Source: G963662265 sp963668545 (GTDB taxonomy: Bacteria > Spirochaetota > Spirochaetia > CADAEX01). Taken from it: DNA of 64,000 nt. The stretch lies in the NCBI GenBank assembly GCA_963668545.1, contig OY764868.1, positions 1,674,001 through 1,738,000 of the forward strand, given 5' to 3'. A model generated the notes under the pieces. That model had not been told where the DNA came from and ran no database searches. It worked only from the letters and a program-made list of their open reading frames with translations. Positions 51,686 through 60,199 of this stretch are shown piece by piece. The position numbers were made by a program, and so were the translations under genes. Each line of letters starts with the position of its first letter. Positions within the stretch are counted from its first letter, which is position 1.

Positions 51686-53149
51686 ATGAAAGAATATACT
51701 CATGAGACAGATTTCACTCATGATATTGTTATTATAGGAGGAGGAGCGGCAGGCCTCACCCTTGCTGAAGGGGCCGCAAGGCTGGGCCTTAAAACAATTA
51801 TTCTCGAAAAGGAAAAACTGGGCGGAAGATGTCTTTATGAAGGATGCATTCCGGCAAAAAACCTTGTCAGGTTTTCTGCTCTTTATTCAACAGCTTTTAA
51901 TTCTGAATTATTCGGTATTTCTTCTTTCAGAACACCTGAACCTGAAATTTCGCCTGTTCTTGATCTTGTATATGATGAGATTGCCAAAAATGAACTCTAT
52001 GACAGTGAGGAAAGGCTTAATGACCTGGGGGCTGAAGTTCTGTACTGCAATCCTGTCTTCAAGAACAGATGGCAGATAGATACAGGAGAGGGTCACATTG
52101 TAAGTTCAGGTAAAACTGTTATAGCTACAGGCAGCAGACCCTGTATTCCTGATCTTGAAGGGATAGAAAAAACAGACTACCTGACAGGCAGTGATATTTT
52201 CAGGCTGAAAAATCTTCCCCGGGAGATGGTTATTATTGGAGGAGGAACTGTAGGGACAATAATCGGGCAGTCAATGGCAAGGCTTGGAGTCAGGGTTACA
52301 GTTATTGAAAAAAACAGCCAGATACTGAGCTTCCATGACAGTGATATTGCAGACCTGATAGAATCCTCCCTTGAAGCAGAAGGTATCTCCTTTATAAAAA
52401 ATGCACAGGCTGTGCGGGTTGAGCAGAAAGGAAATATCAAAACAGTATATTACAGGGAATCTGTATCGGAAAACAGCGATGTCTGTGAGATTACAGATGA
52501 AAAAAGCATAATGGCTGACTCGCTTCTTGTAGCTGCCGGCCGTAAGGGGAACACAGAAGACATCAGGCTTTCAAAAGCTGGTGTTGAAACATCTGGAGGT
52601 TTTATTGTTACAGATGATAAACTTAGAAGCAGCTGCAGGAACATCTGTGCCATAGGGGATGTAAACGGCAGATACATGTATACACATGTTGCCGGTGCTG
52701 AAGCATCCTACATACTTAAAACACTGGAAATGAACATGCCTGGTAAATTCAGCTATCTCAATGTACCATGGTGTACCTATACTGATCCCGGGACTGCCAC
52801 AATAGGGTATAATGTAAAGAATGCGGAAAAAGAGGGGCTGAAATTCAGGGTTGCTTTTGCAGAATATCCTGAACTTGAAAACAGCGGAAGGATAAAAATA
52901 CTGATAGACAGCAGGGACAGAATCATAGGGACACAGATTGCAGGTCCCAATGCAGACCAGCTTCTGCTTCCATCCATAATTGCATTCAACAAGAAACTGA
53001 AGCTGATGGATATTATGGCCCCTGCATATCCATTTCCGTCTGCAGGAACAGTCTACAAGGCAGCTGCAGAATCTGTTTACAATGATAAGACATTCAGCCT
53101 GCATTCCAGGAAACTGCTGAGATTCATGTACCGTTATAGGGGTAGATAG
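51686..53149 (+). CDS. FAD-dependent disulfide reductase (lipoamide dehydrogenase / MerA-like)
   Basis: 487 residues. FAD site DIVIIGGGAAGLTLAEGAARLG, redox pair GGRCLYEGCIPAKNLV, NAD site MVIIGGGTVGTIIGQSMARLGVRVTV, and DNICAIGDVNGRYMYTHVA-like FAD II motif. The C-terminal dimer domain ends with AYPFPSAGTVYKAAA where lipoamide dehydrogenase has HPTxxE, so the catalytic His-Glu pair is missing. It is therefore not a standard E3; it may reduce a small thiol, quinone or metal. Monocistronic. Confidence 0.85.
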   Translation: MKEYTHETDFTHDIVIIGGGAAGLTLAEGAARLGLKTIILEKEKLGGRCLYEGCIPAKNLVRFSALYSTAFNSELFGISSFRTPEPEISPVLDLVYDEIAKNELYDSEERLNDLGAEVLYCNPVFKNRWQIDTGEGHIVSSGKTVIATGSRPCIPDLEGIEKTDYLTGSDIFRLKNLPREMVIIGGGTVGTIIGQSMARLGVRVTVIEKNSQILSFHDSDIADLIESSLEAEGISFIKNAQAVRVEQKGNIKTVYYRESVSENSDVCEITDEKSIMADSLLVAAGRKGNTEDIRLSKAGVETSGGFIVTDDKLRSSCRNICAIGDVNGRYMYTHVAGAEASYILKTLEMNMPGKFSYLNVPWCTYTDPGTATIGYNVKNAEKEGLKFRVAFAEYPELENSGRIKILIDSRDRIIGTQIAGPNADQLLLPSIIAFNKKLKLMDIMAPAYPFPSAGTVYKAAAESVYNDKTFSLHSRKLLRFMYRYRGR

Positions 53150-53181
53150 CAATTGATAAAAAAGTCAGGTTAAAAGACAGT

Positions 53182-54330
53182 TCAGAGCAGGTTCCTGATC
53201 CTGCTGTATATATCCTGGTGGGTCTTTTTAAAGCATTTTACTATATCAGGATCAAAGTGCTTTGCCGAATTCCCGACTATTATTTCATAAGCTGTCTCAT
53301 GGGAAAATGCTTTTTTATAGCACCGTCGTGATACAAGTGCATCATATACATCAGCAACTGCCATAATCCTTGCAGAAAGGGGGATTTCAACACCCTTTAG
53401 TCCTTCGGGATATCCGCTGCCGTCCCATTTTTCATGATGATATTTCACAATTTCAATAGCTGTATCATAAACATCAAGCCCTGATTTTTTACCTGTTTCC
53501 GAAAGGATTTCAGCCCCTATGACTGTATGTCTTTTCATCCTGTCATGTTCTTCTATGGTATATTTCCCCTTTTTGAGAAGAACAGAATCTTCTATAGCTA
53601 TTTTCCCTATATCATGAAGGCAGGATCCGTTTACAACATCAATTATAAAACTATTTGTCAGATACCTGGAATACTTTGAAGAGGTTTTCATTTTTTTCAT
53701 TATTGTACTGATAATAATACCAACCCTCTCCTGGTGGTTCTGTGTTTCATCATCCTTAAGTTCGGAAACCCTTCCGAGAAGGCTGAATGTGGTGTTGTAC
53801 AGCATATTGTAGGAATCATTCTTTATTTCAATAATCTTTTCTGCATAGAATTTATATAAAATACAGACAGTAGATACAAATATAACTGCAAATACCAGGC
53901 TGCTGAATTCTTTTTCACTGAAACATTCATTAAAAAGCTGAAGAGATATGATTACAGCCAGCAAAGCTGATGAATATAAAACTATATACCTTCTTTTTTC
54001 AAAGGAAAAAGTATATATGACGGGAAACCCGACTATAATTTCCTTAGGCATAAAAAAATGGATATCATAAATGCTCTGCTTTGCAAAAAAAACCATTACT
54101 GAGGTAAAAAAGATATTTTTTGAGTATTCCGGCTTCCCCTGCTTCTGAAGCTGATAAGCACAGATGAACAATATATTAAAAAGCACAAACTGCAGCAGAT
54201 CTGAAAAAAGTAGAGATCCGAAGCGCAGTTGTGTTAAAATATATCTCAGATATTCAATAAAAAAATATGTTATATAAATTATTATTATGCTGCTGTATAT
54301 TTTTTCCTTGTTCTTTTCTGTAATAATCAT
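53182..54330 (-). CDS. HD-GYP domain protein with N-terminal membrane region
   Basis: 382 residues. Several transmembrane helices fill residues 10-160. The HD-GYP domain has GSCLHDIGKIAIEDSVLLK, MKRHTVIGAEIL, YHHEKWDGSGYPEGLKG and SARIMAVADVYDALVSRRCYKKAF; HDxGK and the GYP motif are intact. It probably degrades cyclic di-GMP. No sensor domain other than the membrane part was seen. Confidence 0.9.
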   Translation of the reverse strand: MIITEKNKEKIYSSIIIIYITYFFIEYLRYILTQLRFGSLLFSDLLQFVLFNILFICAYQLQKQGKPEYSKNIFFTSVMVFFAKQSIYDIHFFMPKEIIVGFPVIYTFSFEKRRYIVLYSSALLAVIISLQLFNECFSEKEFSSLVFAVIFVSTVCILYKFYAEKIIEIKNDSYNMLYNTTFSLLGRVSELKDDETQNHQERVGIIISTIMKKMKTSSKYSRYLTNSFIIDVVNGSCLHDIGKIAIEDSVLLKKGKYTIEEHDRMKRHTVIGAEILSETGKKSGLDVYDTAIEIVKYHHEKWDGSGYPEGLKGVEIPLSARIMAVADVYDALVSRRCYKKAFSHETAYEIIVGNSAKHFDPDIVKCFKKTHQDIYSRIRNLL

Positions 54331-54483
54331 TTTCTTTTCTTTTTTTTAAAGATATATTATCATAATTTATTTGTATTTATTATTAATTTTCAATGATAAT
54401 TTGTTATAAATATCATAAGTGATTTTTATTTCAAAAACAGGTATTATTTTTATGAAATTTTATTAATAACTTTCAGAATAAAT

Positions 54484-54512
54484 TTGTAAACGTCTTTTTC
54501 CTGTAATATCAT
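54484..54512 (+). promoter_or_regulatory. Promoter of the small zinc-ribbon gene
   Basis: TTGTAA (54484-54489) and TATCAT (54507-54512) have a 17-base spacer and lie 43 bases before the TTG start. It is the best sigma-70-like pair in a very AT-rich gap. Confidence 0.5.
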
Positions 54513-54554
54513 AATTAATATAAGACCTCAAATCATTTTAATTGGGAGGATAAG

Positions 54555-54743
54555 TTGAACAACAGTATTCGTCTCAAATGTTATAAGTGCCGGAAAAGTT
54601 TCAAAGTATCACTTCGTGATATAGAATTTCTTCAGGTTGAAAAATGTCCATACTGCGGGCATCTTCTTACAGAAAAGGAAAAAATCGATCTTTATCATGC
54701 TGTATATTTCAGTTTGAAGAAATCCACTCACAGCATTGCCTGA
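54555..54743 (+). CDS. Small zinc-ribbon protein
   Basis: 62 residues. Two Cys pairs (LKCYKCRKS and EKCPYCGHLL) form a zinc-ribbon knuckle set, with about 22 residues between. The start is TTG at 54555-54557 with GGGAGGA at 54545-54551. The function is unknown; such small proteins often bind nucleic acid or partner proteins. Confidence 0.75.
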   Translation: MNNSIRLKCYKCRKSFKVSLRDIEFLQVEKCPYCGHLLTEKEKIDLYHAVYFSLKKSTHSIA

Positions 54744-54901
54744 TTATGCTGTTTTCTGCCATAAAAAACTGCTGAAATCTCTTTTTTTTTACAGTTTGTT
54801 TCTTGAATGTATTTTCAATACTTTTAGATTCAATTTGCAGGAAACATTATCAGTTTTTTGTGATATTCCCAAATATTACTTAATAATAATATTCTGCCTC
54901 A

Positions 54902-54922
54902 GGGAGCTTAGCTGAATTGGCC
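54902..54922 (+). other. tRNA 5'-end-like fragment
   Basis: About 20 bases (GGGAGCTTAGCTGAATTGGC) match the usual acceptor 5' strand and D-arm of a tRNA. No anticodon or T-arm follows within a tRNA's length and the acceptor partner is lacking, so this looks like a truncated remnant. It could be a chance match. Confidence 0.3.
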
Positions 54923-54964
54923 GAAAAGTTATATAATTCAATAAAATGATGTATATAAAAAATA

Positions 54965-54989
54965 TAAGTCCTTGCAAAGCAAGGACTTA
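54965..54989 (-). terminator. Intrinsic terminator of tRNA-Asp
   Basis: A perfect 11-base stem (TAAGTCCTTGC and its complement, loop AAA on the plus strand) is followed on the minus strand by TATTTTTTATA. It sits five bases behind the tRNA-Asp 3' end. Confidence 0.9.
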
Positions 54990-54994
54990 ATGTT

Positions 54995-55068
54995 CGGGAG
55001 CGACGGGGCTTGAACCCGCGGTCTCCGGCTTGACAGGCCGGCGCGATAACCAGCTTCGCCACGCCCCC
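54995..55068 (-). tRNA. tRNA-Asp (GTC)
   Basis: A 74-base cloverleaf on the minus strand: acceptor GGGGGCG with CGCTCCC, anticodon stem CCGGC/GCCGG with loop CTGTCAA (anticodon GTC), T-loop TTCAAGC and discriminator G. CCA is not encoded. Confidence 0.96.
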
Positions 55069-55080
55069 TTACGAGATCTG

Positions 55081-55109
55081 AATATATATTGAATTAAAAA
55101 AACAGTCAA
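55081..55109 (-). promoter_or_regulatory. Promoter of tRNA-Asp
   Basis: On the minus strand TTGACT (55104-55109) and TATATT (55081-55086) are 17 bases apart and lie 13 bases before the tRNA. Confidence 0.7.
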
Positions 55110-55144
55110 GTGGGATTGAATATTTTTTATAATTTTTTGTTTAA

Positions 55145-55174
55145 TTGACATTGTTTACAGTGGCATGGTATTCT
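55145..55174 (+). promoter_or_regulatory. Promoter of the PpiD-like gene
   Basis: TTGACA (55145-55150) and TATTCT (55169-55174) with an 18-base spacer. Transcription would start near 55181, so an ATG further upstream cannot be used and the start at 55198 or 55204 is favoured. Confidence 0.6.
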
Positions 55175-55203
55175 TTTTTAAAATAAATTTCAGGAAAATG
55201 AGC

Positions 55204-56670
55204 ATGAAAAATAAAGACAGCAATCAGTCAGAAAAAAAATACAACAAACATCCGGTTTTATATATATTCAGTGCAGTAATACTGGTAATTATTGTTGTTA
55301 CATTTATCGGGGCTCCGATAGCCGGCAATTTCGGCGGCGGGCAGCGTATAGTTTTCGGTGAATATGACGGTAAAAAAATTGAGTATTACCCGGGTAATTA
55401 TCTTTCAAATCAGAAAGATATTCTTGCACAGAACATTGATAAAAACAATTCAGGCGATTTCCAGCTCAAGGCTTATCAGGTGTGGAGAGGAGCCTATGAG
55501 AGGACAATACTTCATGTTGCTCTTCTTAAAGAAGTCCTTGACAGCGGCTATACTGCTTCCCAGGATAAAATAGATACAGCAATAGTAAAATACGGCCCCT
55601 ATACTGTTAACGGCGAGTTCAGCACTGAACGCTACAACAGCACTTCAAACATGGAAAAAAAGCAGAACAGAAAGTACATAGAAGAATCTGTCATAAAAGA
55701 CCAGTTTATCAATGATTATTTCTACGGCAAAAAGACAAGTACTGCAGAAAAGGAATTTGTCAAGAAAATGGCTTCTGATGAAAGAAGCTTCAATATTGTA
55801 AAAATCCCTTTCAGTTCCTATCCAGATTCTGAAATTGTAAAATTCGCCGATGAAAACAGTGATCTTTTCAGATCAATGTCTCTCAGTAAAATTACAGTAC
55901 TCTCAGGTAAAAAAGATGCTGAAAAAGTTTACAGCATTGTCAGTGAAAATCCGGATTCATTTGCTGATAATGCAAAAAATCATTCCAAAGACAGTTATTC
56001 TGCAAACGGCGGAGAAATGGGTAATGTATTTTTCTACAGCCTAAAGACTGAACTTAAAAACAGCGAAGATGCTGAAAAGATTTTCTCTCTTGCCGGCGGC
56101 AGCTTAAGCCCCCTTCTTGAGACAAACAACGGATGGGTATTCTATAAAAGCAATTCTCCAGTAATTGCAAAAACAGAAACAGAAAAAGTAAGGAATTACA
56201 TGCTCAGATTTGAGCTTGGAAAAATTGAAGATTATTTCACAGCTGAAGCTGAAAAAATACGGAATTCCGAAAACCCCATATCAGCGGCACTTGATAAAGA
56301 TTATGAAGTAATTAAAACAGAAAGTTTCCCCATCAATTACGGAAACAGCATGTTTTTCAAACCGGTTAAAGTTCAGGACAAGGATAACTCTCTTTCAAAT
56401 CTCGGATACAATGATGATTTTCTCCAGGCAGCCTTTTCCCTTGATATGGGTGAGATTTCCGATCCTGTAATTGTCAGCAACGCAGTTCTTCTTGTTGCAC
56501 CTGAGGCTTTCTCAGAGCCTGACAGATCAATGACTGATCTCCTGGACTCATATTACCCATATATTGTTCAGCAGATAAATGATTCCAGCTTAAGCAGTTA
56601 TTATATCAATTCAGACAAAGTAAAAGACAACTTTAACGAAACTTTTTCAAAATATTTTTTAAGTAATTAG
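55204..56670 (+). CDS. PpiD/SurA-like membrane-anchored foldase
   Basis: 488 residues from the ATG at 55204 (AGGAAA at 55192-55197; the ATG at 55198 is also possible). One transmembrane helix near the N-terminus (VLYIFSAVILVIIVVTFIGAP) is followed by a SurA_N-like domain (FGEYDGKKIEYYPGNYLSNQKDIL) and a parvulin-like middle with NGGEMGNVFFYSLKTEL, where the isomerase core is degenerate. It is probably a periplasmic chaperone rather than an active isomerase. A Maf-like gene follows immediately (TAGTG). Confidence 0.82.
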   Translation: MKNKDSNQSEKKYNKHPVLYIFSAVILVIIVVTFIGAPIAGNFGGGQRIVFGEYDGKKIEYYPGNYLSNQKDILAQNIDKNNSGDFQLKAYQVWRGAYERTILHVALLKEVLDSGYTASQDKIDTAIVKYGPYTVNGEFSTERYNSTSNMEKKQNRKYIEESVIKDQFINDYFYGKKTSTAEKEFVKKMASDERSFNIVKIPFSSYPDSEIVKFADENSDLFRSMSLSKITVLSGKKDAEKVYSIVSENPDSFADNAKNHSKDSYSANGGEMGNVFFYSLKTELKNSEDAEKIFSLAGGSLSPLLETNNGWVFYKSNSPVIAKTETEKVRNYMLRFELGKIEDYFTAEAEKIRNSENPISAALDKDYEVIKTESFPINYGNSMFFKPVKVQDKDNSLSNLGYNDDFLQAAFSLDMGEISDPVIVSNAVLLVAPEAFSEPDRSMTDLLDSYYPYIVQQINDSSLSSYYINSDKVKDNFNETFSKYFLSN

Positions 56671-58277
56671 TGAACAGTATGAATAAATCCCATCCGCAGA
56701 TTATTGAATCTGAGGATGGGAAAAATATTTTTTACAGGAACAAATTTCTTTATACAGATAAAAACATTGATCGCCGTGTCAAATCAAAACTGGAATCACT
56801 TGATATTTCTGATAATACTTTGATTATTGTCCCTTCCCCCCTCTTTTATCATGGTGCGGAAACACTGATAAAATCCACAAGCATAAACTGCAGGATACTT
56901 TTTGTGGAACATGATAGAGAACTTTATTATCTTTCAGAAAACCCCTTTACTAATTACAGCAGTATACTTCTTGAAGATGATAAATCACTTGCAGAATACT
57001 CAGGAAGTTTTGATTTCTCAGATATAAGAAAGATAATTATTTTTCCTCTCAACAACGGTTACTTCATCAACAGGATTTTTTACAACAGGGTTTTTGAATA
57101 TTTCCGCAGCAGTCTGAGCAGATTCTGGAAAAATAAAATTACTATGATATCCCTAAGCAGCAGATGGTACAGCAATATATTCAAAAACCTCCCCTGTTAT
57201 TCAGACAGTTACCCCCTGTCCTCCCTGAAAATGGAAGGACCTGTATTTCTTGCCGGCGCGGGAGAATCTGTTGAAAAAGCACTCCCTCTGATTAAAAAAT
57301 ACAGGGAGTCATTCACACTTGTATCCATAGATACAGCTGTAAATACTCTTATAAACTATGATATTGTTCCTGATTATATTCTTGCTGTAGAATCACAGTT
57401 TTACAATATTTATGATTTCTACAGCTGTAAAAATCTTAAAATACCGCTTATTTGTGATATTTCATGTTATCCCGAGACACTCAGAATCACAAACGGAAAT
57501 AATTATTTTTTCTTTTCAGGGTTTTCTGATTCTCCATTCCTGAAATGGATGGAGAAAAGCAGACTTCTTCCCGACAAAATACCGCCGCTCGGATCTGTCG
57601 GAGTAACAGCACTTTATATTTCACTCATGCTTACAGATTCATCTGTCATTTATTCCGGTCTTGATTTTTCATTTGTTCCCGGCAAAAGCCACAGCAAGGA
57701 TTCACCTTTTCTGATGCTCACTTCACTTCTGAAAAAAAGAACAGATACTGACAGCAACTATTCATTCTGCATGAAGAAAGACACAGTAAGGACTTTGGAT
57801 CTCAACGGAAATACTGTTTATACAAACAGTAATCTCAAATCATACTGCAGTTCTTTCCGGGAAATAACATCATCAACTGAAAGAATATACTCACTCTTTC
57901 CTTCAGGTATTGCAGAAATCAGAAATACTCTTTTATCTGAAAAAGATTTAACTTTTCTTCTTGATAAATCACCTTCAGTAAGAGTAATCACTGAAAAGAA
58001 ATCATTTTCACCTGATTATTCTGATTTTTACAGAAGTGAACACTTCAATATCAAAAAAATAATTGATTATTCGGTTGATTTCCTTAACAGCAGGGCAGAT
58101 TCATCAGTTATCAGCGATCTGAGAAAGCTGCTTATGTTTTCAGGATATCTGACAGAGGATTTCCCCGAAAACAGTATTCCGGCTGAATTGACAAGCCCTT
58201 ACCTCAAGAGAGTTCTTTTATCATGCTACAGATATGAAAGAATCATGAAGGATGTACTTAATACCTTTTATCAATAA
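56670..58277 (+). CDS. Maf-like (DUF115) flagellin-modification protein
   Basis: 535 residues. The DUF115 core is visible in EGPVFLAGAGESVEKALPLIKKY, LVSIDTAVNTLINYDIVPDYILAVES, GSVGVTALYISLMLTDSSVIYSGLDFSFVPGKSHSKDS. Family knowledge: Maf proteins transfer nonulosonic acids onto flagellin. The start is GTG overlapping the preceding stop; an ATG lies three codons later. Cotranscribed with the PpiD-like gene. Confidence 0.8.
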   Translation: MNSMNKSHPQIIESEDGKNIFYRNKFLYTDKNIDRRVKSKLESLDISDNTLIIVPSPLFYHGAETLIKSTSINCRILFVEHDRELYYLSENPFTNYSSILLEDDKSLAEYSGSFDFSDIRKIIIFPLNNGYFINRIFYNRVFEYFRSSLSRFWKNKITMISLSSRWYSNIFKNLPCYSDSYPLSSLKMEGPVFLAGAGESVEKALPLIKKYRESFTLVSIDTAVNTLINYDIVPDYILAVESQFYNIYDFYSCKNLKIPLICDISCYPETLRITNGNNYFFFSGFSDSPFLKWMEKSRLLPDKIPPLGSVGVTALYISLMLTDSSVIYSGLDFSFVPGKSHSKDSPFLMLTSLLKKRTDTDSNYSFCMKKDTVRTLDLNGNTVYTNSNLKSYCSSFREITSSTERIYSLFPSGIAEIRNTLLSEKDLTFLLDKSPSVRVITEKKSFSPDYSDFYRSEHFNIKKIIDYSVDFLNSRADSSVISDLRKLLMFSGYLTEDFPENSIPAELTSPYLKRVLLSCYRYERIMKDVLNTFYQ

Positions 58278-58301
58278 AAAAGCTGCCTTAACAAGCAGCT
58301 T
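58275..58301 (-). terminator. Intrinsic terminator of lepA
   Basis: A 7-base stem, AAGCTGC (58280-58286) with GCAGCTT (58295-58301), has an 8-base loop and on the minus strand leads into a T-run (complement of 58275-58281). It lies eight bases after the lepA stop; the plus strand also has a short T-run further on. Confidence 0.8.
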
Positions 58302-58309
58302 CCAGTTTT

Positions 58310-60106
58310 TCAGTCCTCATCAGAGCGCAGTACCGAGAGAAAAGCATTCTGTGGAAGTTCAACATTTCCAACCATTTTCATCCTTTTCTTTCCCTCTTTC
58401 TGCTTTTCAAGAAGTTTCCTCTTTCTGGATATATCTCCTCCGTAACATTTTGCAGTTACATCCTTTCTGAGTGCTGATATTGTTTCCCTGGCAATTATTG
58501 TTGTACCTATTGCTCCCTGTATCGGTATTTTGAACTGCTGTCTAGGTATTTCCTCCCTCAGCTTTCTGCAGACAGAACATGCCTTTTCCCTGGCGCTTTC
58601 CCTGAAAACAAGCATTGACAGTGCATCAACAGCAGTTCCGTTTACAAGTATATCCAGTTTTGCAAGATCAGTTCTCTTGAACCCTTTAAGATCATAGTCA
58701 AAAGAAGCATATCCCCTGCTAACAGATTTAAGCTTGTCATAAAAATCAAACAGAACTTCTGCAAGAGGCATATCATATATAACTTCTACCCGTTTTTCAT
58801 CAAGGTAGTTCATTGCTATCTGCACCCCACGTTTCTTCATACAGAGATTCATTATTGAGCCGAGATATTCGGAAGGAGTAATAATCTGCGCATTTATATA
58901 GGGCTCCTCTGCATACTCTATAACTGTCGGATCAGGGTATTCAAGAGGATTGTCTATCTTTATCATATCTCCCGACTTGAGAAATACATTGTACTGTACA
59001 GAAGGGGAAGTAAGGACAATTGAAAGATCAAATTCCCTTTCAAGCCTCTCCTGAACAACCTCAAGATGCAGAAGTCCGAGGAAGCCGCATCTGAATCCGA
59101 AACCCAGTGCTGTTGATGAATCCTTTTCATATACAAGCGATGCATCATTGAGTTTGAGTTTTTCGATTGAAGTCAGAAGTTCATTGTAATCATTGGAATC
59201 TATTGGATAGATTGATGAATAAACAACAGGCTTAACCTCCTTGAAACCTTCAAGTGCTTTGTCAGCAGGCCTCAATTTACCGGTTACTGTATCACCGACC
59301 CTTATATCCGAGATGTTCTTTATACCGGCTATTATATATCCGACCTCTCCTGCCGACAGAGTTTTCTGTTTCTCAAGCTTCAGCCTGAACAGGCCTGTCT
59401 CCTCTACCTTGTAGTCAGCATTTGAAGACATAAGCCTGATTTCCATTCCTTCCCTTATTTCCCCTGAAAAGACCCTCAGATGAACGATTACTCCCCGGTA
59501 TGGGTCGTAATGGGAATCAAAGATAAGTGCCTTTAAACTGTCATTATCATCACCTACAGGGGCAGGAATATGTGCAACAAGGGATTCCAGGAGGTCATCA
59601 ATACCAAGTCCTGTCTTGGCTGAAACAGGTACAGCAAGATCAGGATCAAGCCCGAGATCATGTTCTATCTGGTGCTTAACCATCTCAATATCAGCGCTTG
59701 GAAGATCAATCTTGTTTATTACAGGGATTATTTCCAGATCATGCTCCATCGCCATATAAAGGTTTGCAAGAGTCTGTGCCTCCACCCCCTGTGAAGCATC
59801 AATAAGAAGGAGTGCACCCTCACAGGAGTATATTGCACGGGAAACTTCATATGAAAAGTCAACATGACCGGGAGTATCAACAAGATTCAAAGTGTAATCT
59901 ATTCCGTCTTTTCCCTTGTACGGTATGGTTACCGCCTGGGACTTGATTGTGATACCCCTTTCTCTTTCAATATCCATTGAGTCAAGCATCTGGTCCTTTA
60001 TATTTCTCCTGTCAAAGAATGCAGCTCTTTCAATAAATCTGTCTGCAAGGGTGGATTTCCCATGATCAATATGTGCAATTATGCAGAAATTTCTTATATT
60101 ATTCAT
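58310..60106 (-). CDS. lepA: Elongation factor 4 (LepA)
   Basis: 598 residues, normal length. GTPase motifs AHIDHGKST, VDTPGHVDF and NKIDLPSAD; the LepA-specific C-terminal domain with MVFRESAREKACSVCRKLREEIPRQQFKIPIQGAIGTTIIARETISALRKDVTAKCYGGDISRKRKLLEKQKEGKKRMK. It back-translocates ribosomes. It starts MNNIRNFC at 60106. Confidence 0.98.
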   Translation of the reverse strand: MNNIRNFCIIAHIDHGKSTLADRFIERAAFFDRRNIKDQMLDSMDIERERGITIKSQAVTIPYKGKDGIDYTLNLVDTPGHVDFSYEVSRAIYSCEGALLLIDASQGVEAQTLANLYMAMEHDLEIIPVINKIDLPSADIEMVKHQIEHDLGLDPDLAVPVSAKTGLGIDDLLESLVAHIPAPVGDDNDSLKALIFDSHYDPYRGVIVHLRVFSGEIREGMEIRLMSSNADYKVEETGLFRLKLEKQKTLSAGEVGYIIAGIKNISDIRVGDTVTGKLRPADKALEGFKEVKPVVYSSIYPIDSNDYNELLTSIEKLKLNDASLVYEKDSSTALGFGFRCGFLGLLHLEVVQERLEREFDLSIVLTSPSVQYNVFLKSGDMIKIDNPLEYPDPTVIEYAEEPYINAQIITPSEYLGSIMNLCMKKRGVQIAMNYLDEKRVEVIYDMPLAEVLFDFYDKLKSVSRGYASFDYDLKGFKRTDLAKLDILVNGTAVDALSMLVFRESAREKACSVCRKLREEIPRQQFKIPIQGAIGTTIIARETISALRKDVTAKCYGGDISRKRKLLEKQKEGKKRMKMVGNVELPQNAFLSVLRSDED

Positions 60107-60199
60107 TTTTTCCCTTTATCATTCAAAATCAGTTTTAAAATCCAGTTAAACTGATTTATATATTTACAATGAGTCTTTTGTTTCTTTTTTCTTCTTTAT

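Noticed and set aside
52571..53152. 193-codon frame antisense to the flavin disulfide reductase
   Set aside because: No family features and complete overlap with a strong gene.
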